Assembly: GCA_964352735.1 (NCBI GenBank)
Contig: CAYGTC010000009.1
Location: 1 to 64,000, forward strand
Source of the DNA: NORP309 sp964352735
GTDB taxonomy: Bacteria > Pseudomonadota > Gammaproteobacteria > Xanthomonadales > Marinicellaceae
Direction: 5' to 3'
Length of the DNA stretch: 64,000 nt
Below the pieces are notes generated by a model. That model was given only the letters and a program-made list of their open reading frames with translations, ran no database searches and was not told where the DNA came from. Position 1 is the first letter of the stretch. Every line of letters starts with the position of its first letter. The position numbers and the translations under genes are program-made. This document shows, piece by piece, positions 35,566 through 42,999 of this stretch.

Positions 35566-37356
35566 TCATAAGGTTTCAAATCCAGAAACATAAATCACAT
35601 CTGGGGCATCGCCATTTGGCCCATCGAATGTGACATCTATATCGAAAAATGGCCCCGTTCCATTTGGAGATCTGGATAGGCTTCTTTCTTTTTCCTGTTC
35701 ACCAAAAGTAACCGAATCAATGATCGTTCCATCAATGTAGGAAAATATAATTTCTTCTCCATCTTTATCCAAACTGAATTTGGTGTGCAAGCCCACTTGA
35801 TGTGGATCTTTATCTGCCCAAATGATCAAATAACCATTGGCAGGTATAACAGTACCAGCGGGAATTTCCCATTTGTGGATAAAAGAACTGGTGTCGCTGA
35901 TGAAATAGTTGTCCAACGATATTGGAGAATCGGTATTGTTATAAAGCTCAATCCAATCATCAAAATCACCATCTTGATCAGACCACGGGCTATCGTCATC
36001 ATTGCGTGCCATAAATTCATTGATCACCACATCTTTCGGATCAATGGCAGCATTCAAATTGACACATGTGTGTCCCTCTGAGACCAGTTCATTTTGAATC
36101 ACTATTGAACGATCTGTGATGAACCTTTTTAAACCCTGAGACACACCACGAAATGCGCCATCCCAATTATTAGCATTGACTGAATCATTAACAGTCATTG
36201 TATCAAAAAATTCATTACTGGCACCCCACTCACTGAGTACCAAATTGAGTTGCGAATCTAACATCGGGTCAATTCTTTGATTGGTAAAATTTACTTCAAG
36301 TATTTCGCACATGTAATTCAATATTTTTTCTCTGTATTCTGACACAGCAAAGACTCTGGTAGTTAATACTTTATCAGCTCCTGCCGCAGCTACATCTTGT
36401 ATTAAATCTAAATCTTCTGACCCTGACTCTTTTCGATCAAAGGCAAAGTTATAATCCCATGGCAACCAATGCATTTTATCAATTTTTGGTTCATAGTACA
36501 TATACCAATTTCGACCATGTTGTAAGTATGAATCCCAATTATTGGTGAGGATATCAATCGCCAATATTCTAAAATATTCATCTAACTCAAAAATATCTTT
36601 TAACTGTGTTGCAAACTCAGCATCTGATGAGTTATTGATAAAATCCACAAACCCAATAAATTTACTCCAATCATTGGTTTCTTCATTGGTTTGTAATTCA
36701 AACGGATAACTTAATGGATCGGACCCACTCCATTGTAATGAAGTATTGCCTTTATTTTTCCATAGCTCACCATCATTATCAGCAAAATTTCTTTTTAAAT
36801 ACCTTTTGTCAACTTGCTCTATGATGCCATACACACCCCAAAACACATCATTAACATAGATTTTTGCATGGGCCACTCTTGGCCCAGGAACACCATGCAT
36901 TCTAAACATGTCATAGACCAGTTTATCTTTACTGATCGATGCATCACCAACGCCATTCATTAAATTAAGTTTTCTTACACCGTCAAACTCTCTGTCTTCA
37001 ACAAATTTACCAAAATTTAATTTCAAAGGTTTTTTAGTAGAATCGGTGAAAAAGTTTGATGAAAATCCTTTTTGTCGGACGCCGACATCATCTAAAACTG
37101 TGCCATCCATACTCACTGTTGCTGGCAAATAAGGAATATCTGTAGCTGAACCATTCAGCCAGGCATTGTAGTCATCGTCCAGTTGCTGCCAAAAATTTGG
37201 GTCTGAAGATGATATTCTTATTTCATGAACATAGGTATCATCAAACAATGAATATTGGGCTGCAACATGGCTTGAAATCAGCATCAAAACAGTGAAAAGT
37301 ATCATTTGATAGGGGCTGGAGTTTTTTTTAATGACTGATACGTGATTTGTTTTCAT
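35566..37356 (-). CDS. Secreted CotH-kinase-family protein with lamin-tail domain
   Basis: A 596-residue secreted protein. It has a signal peptide (about 1-35, ending HVAAQ), a CotH domain (about 45-400) and a lamin-tail domain (about 440-560, VVINEFMARNDD and DDWIELYNN). The C-terminal tail is VIYVSGFETL. CotH features include VRQKGFSS (about 98-105), GVYGIIEQVDKRYL (about 180-193) and the downstream HWLPWDYNFAFDR block (about 295-307), equivalent to the kinase metal-binding region. CotH proteins phosphorylate protein serines. I prefer the ATG at 37356 with the signal peptide over the upstream TTG at 37410. Its substrate may be surface protein; unknown. Confidence 0.85.
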   Translation of the reverse strand: MKTNHVSVIKKNSSPYQMILFTVLMLISSHVAAQYSLFDDTYVHEIRISSSDPNFWQQLDDDYNAWLNGSATDIPYLPATVSMDGTVLDDVGVRQKGFSSNFFTDSTKKPLKLNFGKFVEDREFDGVRKLNLMNGVGDASISKDKLVYDMFRMHGVPGPRVAHAKIYVNDVFWGVYGIIEQVDKRYLKRNFADNDGELWKNKGNTSLQWSGSDPLSYPFELQTNEETNDWSKFIGFVDFINNSSDAEFATQLKDIFELDEYFRILAIDILTNNWDSYLQHGRNWYMYYEPKIDKMHWLPWDYNFAFDRKESGSEDLDLIQDVAAAGADKVLTTRVFAVSEYREKILNYMCEILEVNFTNQRIDPMLDSQLNLVLSEWGASNEFFDTMTVNDSVNANNWDGAFRGVSQGLKRFITDRSIVIQNELVSEGHTCVNLNAAIDPKDVVINEFMARNDDDSPWSDQDGDFDDWIELYNNTDSPISLDNYFISDTSSFIHKWEIPAGTVIPANGYLIIWADKDPHQVGLHTKFSLDKDGEEIIFSYIDGTIIDSVTFGEQEKERSLSRSPNGTGPFFDIDVTFDGPNGDAPDVIYVSGFETL

Positions 37357-37413
37357 GATTGCGGCAACTGGATAAAACCCAGATATTATCTCAATAAATG
37401 ACAAATACAAATG

Positions 37414-37457
37414 AAAAAGCTCTGTTTTTCTAATTTTTTTTAGAAAAGCAGAGCTTT
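37414..37457 (-). terminator. Rho-independent terminator of icd
   Basis: A 17-bp stem with one G-U pair (37416-37432 with 37441-37457) around an eight-base loop, followed on the minus strand by a T run. It lies 60 bases downstream of the icd stop codon. Confidence 0.85.
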
Positions 37458-37516
37458 ATGATAAAAAATTCTCAAATAATTCAATACATAGATTATTTGT
37501 TGATTGAAAATTTTAC

Positions 37517-39727
37517 TTAATCAATCAAACCATTGAATGTAGCACTTGGGCGCATGGCTTGAGATAGTTTTTCTTGATCTGGAAAATAATAACCATCAAT
37601 ATCCACAGCCTGACCTTGTGCAGCAATCAATTCTTCATTGATTTTTGCTTCATTTTCACTCAATGCTTTTGCCAAAGGCGCAAATTGTGTTTTCAAATCG
37701 GCATCCTTATCTTGAGCAGCTAGAGCTTGTGCCCAATACAATGTCAAATAAAAGTGACTGCCACGATTATCCAATTCATTAACTTTTCTAGATGGTGACT
37801 TTTTCGCTTTCAAAAATTGATCGGTTGCTGTATCCAGAGCTTCTGACATCACCATGGCTTTGTTATTGCCTTTTAAGCCAATGTCTTCAAGTGAAACAGC
37901 CAATGCCAAAAATTCACCCAATGAATCCCAACGCAAGTGACCTTCACTGTTAAATTGTTGGACGTGTTTTGGCGCAGATCCACCAGCGCCTGTCTCAAAC
38001 AAACCGCCACCAGCCAATAGTGGCACAATTGACAACATTTTTGCACTGGTACCCAATTCAAGAATTGGGAACAAATCAGTCAGATAATCACGCAATACAT
38101 TACCTGTAACTGAAATGGTATTTTTACCTGCTGTGACACGTTCACAAGTGTATCTCATCGCATCTATTGGTGATTTGATAGAAATTTCCAAACCCTCAGT
38201 GTCATGCATAGATAGATATTCTTCAACTTTTGCCATCAAATTTCTGTCATGTGCTCTTTCTGGGTCTAACCAAAATACTGCCGCATCACCAGTATTGCGT
38301 GCTCTGCTGACAGCCAGTTTAACCCAATCTCTGATGGGCAAGTCTTTGGTTTGACACATGCGCCAAATATCACCTTTTTCAACCGAGTGCTCCATCAACA
38401 AATCCCCATCTTTGCTGATTACCTGTACATTACCATCGGCAGGAATTTCGAAAGTTTTGTCATGAGAACCATATTCTTGGGCTTTTTGTGCCATCAATCC
38501 AACATTACAAACATTGCCCATGGTTTCAACATCAAAGGCACCGTGTTCTTGGCAATAACTGATGATTTCTTGATAAATACCAGCATAACTGCGATCGGGG
38601 ATACAAGCCTTCATGTCTTGAGCTTTACCGTCTTTGTTCCACATCATACCTGAGGTACGAATCGCCGCAGGCATGGAAGCATCAATGATGACATCACTGG
38701 GCACATGCAAATTGGTAATCCCTTTATCAGAATCAACCATAGCCATGGCAGGGCCATTTTTATAGCAGGCAGCAATGTCTGCTTCAATTTCTTGTCGCTT
38801 GGCGTCATCCAATGAGGCGACTTTTTTAAGAACATTTCCAAAACCATTGTTTTGATTGACTCCCAACTCTTGCAAAACATCTGCATGTTTTTCAAAAACA
38901 TCTTTGAAAAAGACCGTCACAGCATGACCAAACATAATCGGATCAGAAACCTTCATCATGGTGGCTTTCAAATGCAATGAAAACAAAATGCCTTTGTTTT
39001 TGGCATCTTTGATTTCTTTTTCAAAAAAAGCGCGCAATGCTTTGACACTCATGACGGCTGAATCAATCACTTCTCCAGCCATTATCGGTGTGCTTTCTTT
39101 CAATACAACCGACCCATCTGAAGTATTCAAAATGATTTTGACATCATCTGCATCTTCCATCACCAATGATTGCTCACTAGAATAGTAGTCGCCATCCGTC
39201 ATGTGTGCTACATGTGACTGTGAATCTGAGCTCCAAGCTCCCATGGAATGAGGATTGTCTTTGGCAAATTGTTTTACTGGTGCTGCCACACGACGATCAG
39301 AGTTACCCTCACGCAATACTGGATTAACGGCCGAACCCAAGTTTTTTGCATAACGTGCCTTGATGGATTTTTCTTCATCATTGGCTGGTTCATCAGGATA
39401 ATTAGGCACCGCATAACCATTGTCTTGCAATTCGGCAATGGTGGATTTTAATTGCGGAACAGAAGCTGAAATATTAGGCAATTTGATGACATTGGCCTCG
39501 GCTTTTTTGACCAATACTCCCAATTCTGCCAAAGCATCTGATTGTTGCTGTTCTTCAGTTAAATAATCTGAAAAATTAGCAATGATGCGGCCTGCTAAAG
39601 AAATGTCCTTAGTTTCGATATTAATACCAGCAGCAGCGGTGAATTTTTTCACTATTGGCAAAAATGAAGCCGTTGCTAAAGCAGGTGCTTCATCTGTAAA
39701 TGTATACACAATGGTTGGGTTTGTCAT
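37517..39727 (-). CDS. icd: Monomeric NADP-dependent isocitrate dehydrogenase
   Basis: A 736-residue protein of the monomeric IDH-II type, unrelated in size to the dimeric enzyme of about 415 residues. It starts with PTIVYTFTDEAPALATASFLP and has NPVLREGNSDRRVAAPVK (about 134-151) and SMGAWSSDSQSHVAHM (about 160-175), which are family hallmarks contributing isocitrate-binding residues. It oxidises isocitrate to 2-oxoglutarate and CO2 with NADP+ in the TCA cycle. It is monocistronic: its own terminator follows and a hairpin precedes its leader. Confidence 0.96.
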   Translation of the reverse strand: MTNPTIVYTFTDEAPALATASFLPIVKKFTAAAGINIETKDISLAGRIIANFSDYLTEEQQQSDALAELGVLVKKAEANVIKLPNISASVPQLKSTIAELQDNGYAVPNYPDEPANDEEKSIKARYAKNLGSAVNPVLREGNSDRRVAAPVKQFAKDNPHSMGAWSSDSQSHVAHMTDGDYYSSEQSLVMEDADDVKIILNTSDGSVVLKESTPIMAGEVIDSAVMSVKALRAFFEKEIKDAKNKGILFSLHLKATMMKVSDPIMFGHAVTVFFKDVFEKHADVLQELGVNQNNGFGNVLKKVASLDDAKRQEIEADIAACYKNGPAMAMVDSDKGITNLHVPSDVIIDASMPAAIRTSGMMWNKDGKAQDMKACIPDRSYAGIYQEIISYCQEHGAFDVETMGNVCNVGLMAQKAQEYGSHDKTFEIPADGNVQVISKDGDLLMEHSVEKGDIWRMCQTKDLPIRDWVKLAVSRARNTGDAAVFWLDPERAHDRNLMAKVEEYLSMHDTEGLEISIKSPIDAMRYTCERVTAGKNTISVTGNVLRDYLTDLFPILELGTSAKMLSIVPLLAGGGLFETGAGGSAPKHVQQFNSEGHLRWDSLGEFLALAVSLEDIGLKGNNKAMVMSEALDTATDQFLKAKKSPSRKVNELDNRGSHFYLTLYWAQALAAQDKDADLKTQFAPLAKALSENEAKINEELIAAQGQAVDIDGYYFPDQEKLSQAMRPSATFNGLID

Positions 39728-39784
39728 ATTGATTCTCTACTCGATCAGTTTTTACATGCGCAGCATTATAAATGATTTCATCAA

Positions 39785-39812
39785 CATTGGGTAGCGCACT
39801 TGATACCCAATG
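39785..39812 (-). terminator. Hairpin downstream of the DUF1697 gene
   Basis: CATTGGGTA and TACCCAATG form a perfect 9-bp stem with a 10-base loop, 16 bases after the DUF1697 stop and before icd. There is no T run, so it may be a weak terminator or a site in the icd leader. Confidence 0.35.
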
Positions 39813-39827
39813 TCGGTATAAGACCCG

Positions 39828-40364
39828 TTATTCGCTCAATTCATACAATTTATTTACGGTTTTCCAATTGCGTGTAGTGGCTTGTACTTTCAGTTTCTTT
39901 TCCAAAAACACATTTGACAATTTGCTGCGGCCATAACCGTTTGGGCAATGAAGGTAGACATGTCGTCCCTTGATTATTAACTGTTCAGGTGCTTTGACAA
40001 ATTTCATCAAATCGTCAATATCTTCTTCCGTTGGTAACTCTGCTAAAAATGTCAATAATACTTTTGTGCCATCAGTGGTCAAATCTACAATCCTGAAAGG
40101 ACATTCATCAATAATGCGAGCATAATCTGTTGGTGTTCTGATCAGCACTGGCACTTCAAAGCCATACTGATTGACAATGGCTTTTTCAATGGCACTTTTT
40201 AATGCCACATCATCACCATCATAATCACAAATCACATTGCCACTTTGGATATAAGTCTGCACATTTAAACACCCCATGTTTTCAAACATAGCTTGTAAAT
40301 CTTTCATGGCAATTTTTTTCTGTCCACTGACATTGATGCCGCGTAAAATCACAATGAATTTCAT
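39828..40364 (-). CDS. DUF1697 domain protein
   Basis: A 178-residue soluble protein. The start MKFIVILRGINVSGQKKIAM is the standard opening of the DUF1697 family, so I use the ATG at 40364 in preference to in-frame starts up to 40391. Further family features are YIQSGNVI (about 40-47) and the C-terminal YGRSKLSNVFLEKKL (about 144-158). The family is widespread, small and without assigned function. It is divergent from marR across a shared 159-base spacer that holds the marR promoter, so it might also be affected by that regulator. Confidence 0.85.
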   Translation of the reverse strand: MKFIVILRGINVSGQKKIAMKDLQAMFENMGCLNVQTYIQSGNVICDYDGDDVALKSAIEKAIVNQYGFEVPVLIRTPTDYARIIDECPFRIVDLTTDGTKVLLTFLAELPTEEDIDDLMKFVKAPEQLIIKGRHVYLHCPNGYGRSKLSNVFLEKKLKVQATTRNWKTVNKLYELSE

Positions 40365-40457
40365 ATTTGTACCCATAATCATTTTGACCATATTTAAACA
40401 TAATCGACAAAAGCTTGCATTGACTGAATAAGAAAACTTTTAATCAAATTATTATAC

Positions 40458-40506
40458 ACAAGTACTTGTATATATTTTTGTTTGAGATTAATATACAAGT
40501 ACTTGT
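40458..40506 (+). promoter_or_regulatory. marR promoter with two identical palindromic operators
   Basis: The perfect palindrome ACAAGTACTTGT occurs twice, at 40458-40469 and 40495-40506, 37 bp centre to centre. A promoter fits between them: -35 TTGTAT (40466-40471), 17-base spacer, -10 TAATAT (40489-40494). One operator overlaps the -35 and the other abuts the -10, so binding would shut the promoter. Autoregulation by the MarR protein encoded just downstream is the obvious inference. Confidence 0.75.
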
Positions 40507-40523
40507 ACATAATAACTGAATAT

Positions 40524-41009
40524 ATGAATACAAAATATTATCAAAAATTAGGCAATGCCTTTCTTGCTCATTACGCCAGAAGGCTGGCTGATTTGATCAA
40601 TGATCAAGGGACAGAAGTCTTACAACAACTTGACTTGTTAACACCATCATCTTCAATTTCGACGATGATATTCTTGTCTGAAAACCAAGACATCACTGGT
40701 GCTAAATTGGCAGAAGCATTAGGTGTCAGCCACCAGATGGCAACTCAAAGGATAAATTCACTGATTAAATTAACCCTTATTGAACGGATCACATCACCCA
40801 CCGATAAAAGGGCTAAACATATCGTGTTAACCCCAAAAGGACACATGGAAGTGATCAAGATAAAACCATTTTTACAAAAAATGACTGTGGTATTTGAAGA
40901 ATTCACAGACGATCTTGGTTTTAATTTAAGTGAAATATTTCAAAAAGCAGAAGCAGCATTATCGGATATATCTTTAAAACAACGCTTCAATGACATAGAA
41001 GGGGCATAA
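40524..41009 (+). CDS. MarR-family transcriptional regulator
   Basis: A 161-residue winged-helix protein starting at ATG 40524; a TTG at 40482 would place the start inside the operator region and was rejected. The DNA-binding core is LAEALGVSHQMATQRINSLI (about 67-86), followed by the wing region ITSPTDKRAKHIVLTPKGH (about 93-111), with the DxR-type wing motif. MarR dimers bind palindromes, and two identical ones flank its promoter. It is followed 4 bases later by a CPBP protease gene, so the two form an operon. Confidence 0.88.
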   Translation: MNTKYYQKLGNAFLAHYARRLADLINDQGTEVLQQLDLLTPSSSISTMIFLSENQDITGAKLAEALGVSHQMATQRINSLIKLTLIERITSPTDKRAKHIVLTPKGHMEVIKIKPFLQKMTVVFEEFTDDLGFNLSEIFQKAEAALSDISLKQRFNDIEGA

Positions 41010-41013
41010 ATTC

Positions 41014-41727
41014 ATGACAAACAACAAAAATGACAAGACGGTCAACAACAAAACGGCTGCCATAGATTTTTTATGGGTATTGACCACACTGTTGTGTGTG
41101 AAATGGATGCTCTTGAAAATTCCAGGCCTGTGGACTTTTGCAGGCCCAATTGCCTTACTCACAGCATTAGCAGTAGCAACATGGCGGCTTAAATTGAACC
41201 ACGAATCCTGGCACAGTTTAGGATTGTTCAAAATACAGAGTAAACGGTACTTACTGATCTGGAGCCTCATCGCTTTGGTGGTCACCATTGGTGCAGGTAT
41301 TGTGGTTGGCAGCATAGTCAATGCGATCATGGCCAATCCTGAAGAAGCTGCTGGTATGGCTGGAGAAAACCGTTTTGCCAATGTCCCTGGTAATTGGCCA
41401 GTTTATCTTTATTGGTTAATGGTTTCATGGGTCATCGGAGGATTTACTGAAGAAATGTTATTCAGGGGATTTTTTATCCTTCGTATTAAAAAAGCATTAG
41501 ATAAAACAGCTTATTCAACCGCTGCAGCCATCATCATACAAGCGGTCATCTTTGGCCAACAACACTATTACTACCAAGGCATCAGAGGCTTTTTTGAAAC
41601 CACCATTATTGCAATGATCTCAGGCCTCATCTTTATCAAATGTAAACGAACCCTATGGCCATTGATCATTTCTCATGGCTTGGCCAACACCATCGGTATG
41701 ACCTTAATATTCACAGGAAACACCTAA
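41014..41727 (+). CDS. CPBP-family intramembrane glutamic endopeptidase
   Basis: A 237-residue polytopic membrane protein with about six hydrophobic segments. It has the CPBP (Abi/Rce1) motifs: EExxxR at Glu146-Glu147...Arg151 in FTEEMLFRGFF, FGQQHYYYQG (about 185-194) and SHGLANTIG (about 222-230). These are membrane proteases used for prenyl-protein processing, bacteriocin maturation or self-immunity. A GGGG ribosome-binding site precedes the ATG. Co-expression with the MarR gene suggests an inducible envelope or drug response. Substrate unknown. Confidence 0.87.
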   Translation: MTNNKNDKTVNNKTAAIDFLWVLTTLLCVKWMLLKIPGLWTFAGPIALLTALAVATWRLKLNHESWHSLGLFKIQSKRYLLIWSLIALVVTIGAGIVVGSIVNAIMANPEEAAGMAGENRFANVPGNWPVYLYWLMVSWVIGGFTEEMLFRGFFILRIKKALDKTAYSTAAAIIIQAVIFGQQHYYYQGIRGFFETTIIAMISGLIFIKCKRTLWPLIISHGLANTIGMTLIFTGNT

Positions 41728-41919
41728 AACCGTGATTGTGGGAGGCAAAAATATTTGAGCAGATTCCACCTATTTCAGTTTAAAGGCCAATGTTTTTATG
41801 ATTTTTTCAATGCGTACTTAAAGATATCATGAGGATCCTATTTAGAGGAATGGTTTTGATAGTAAATTAACACATCAGCCCATTATTTCATCGGGTTAAG
41901 TTTTGCAACAATAGCAAGA

Positions 41920-42846
41920 ATGGTCAAGACTCATCATTTATCTCAAGCTACAATGGCGATATTAGAAACACATCAATTTGATATGCCAAACTACAAAGAC
42001 AGGATGCAGCGGGTCATCACTTATATTTATCAGCATTTGGAAGATTCGCTCACTGTTGAGACCTTAAGTGCGGTGGCGTGTTTTTCAAAGTACCATTTTC
42101 ATCGGCAATTTTCCGCTCATACAGGCGTCAATGTGCATAAGTATGTGCAATTGATCCGTTTGAAACGGGCGAGTTATCAATTGGCTTTTAACCCAGAGTT
42201 GAAGATTATTGACATTGCCTTAGGTGCTGGATTTGAAAGTCATGAGTCATTTTCTCGCAGTTTTAAAAAAATCTATGCGCATACGCCATCCCAATTTCGC
42301 AATAACCCACAATGGCAAATGTGGCTGCAAAAACATAAGCAACCTAAAACCAATACAAGTCAGGAGTCAATAGATATGAATGTATCGATCGTCCAATTTA
42401 TGGACACCAAAATAGCCGTAAAACAACACGAAGGCCCTGTTGAGTCATTGAATGATTCCATCACAAGTTTTATCACATGGAGAAAATCCACTGATTATTC
42501 ACCTGTAAACACAAGTAAAACCTTTGGTCTGGCTTATGATGATCCTGAAAATACAAAGCCTGATGATTTTCGATTTGATGTGTGCGGAGAAGTTACCCAA
42601 GAGGTGCCTGAAAATCCTCAGGGAGTCATCAATAAAACCATTCCTGCTGGGCGTTGTGCCGTGCTGAGACATGAAGGCTCGCATGATTTGATGGATGAAA
42701 AAATCAGATGGTTGTACGTCAACTGGCTGCCACAATCCGGTCAAGAATTGCGAGATTTCCCATGTTTTTTTCATTACCACAATTTGTTTCCTCAAGTCGC
42801 TGAGCATGAATTGATCACTGACATATATTTACCATTGAAAGATTGA
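41920..42846 (+). CDS. AraC-family regulator with GyrI-like ligand domain
   Basis: A 308-residue protein with an N-terminal AraC DNA-binding domain: two helix-turn-helices, LSAVACFSKYHFHRQFSAHT (about 49-68) and IIDIALGAGFESHESFSRSF (about 97-116). A C-terminal GyrI-like domain (about 155-308) begins NVSIVQFMDTKIAV and ends ITDIYLPLK. GyrI-like domains bind small amphipathic molecules, as in Rob and SbmC. It is a single-gene unit in a 192-base upstream spacer in which I found no clear promoter. Confidence 0.9.
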   Translation: MVKTHHLSQATMAILETHQFDMPNYKDRMQRVITYIYQHLEDSLTVETLSAVACFSKYHFHRQFSAHTGVNVHKYVQLIRLKRASYQLAFNPELKIIDIALGAGFESHESFSRSFKKIYAHTPSQFRNNPQWQMWLQKHKQPKTNTSQESIDMNVSIVQFMDTKIAVKQHEGPVESLNDSITSFITWRKSTDYSPVNTSKTFGLAYDDPENTKPDDFRFDVCGEVTQEVPENPQGVINKTIPAGRCAVLRHEGSHDLMDEKIRWLYVNWLPQSGQELRDFPCFFHYHNLFPQVAEHELITDIYLPLKD

Positions 42847-42999
42847 TCTAGATAAAATCAGGTCATCTTCAGCTGATTTATTTAACCAGAAAGCAAGAGG
42901 GGGCATTATTTTACTTAAATGGCTGTTTGTAATGAGAGCAATGTCACAATTTGCTTCACAGGCTGACGATATGATTGAAAAAAACAGCAGAAATCAGCC

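Noticed and set aside
42855..42879. Hairpin AAATCAG/CTGATTT after the AraC gene as a terminator
   Set aside because: Only a 7-bp AT-rich stem with an 11-base loop and no T run.
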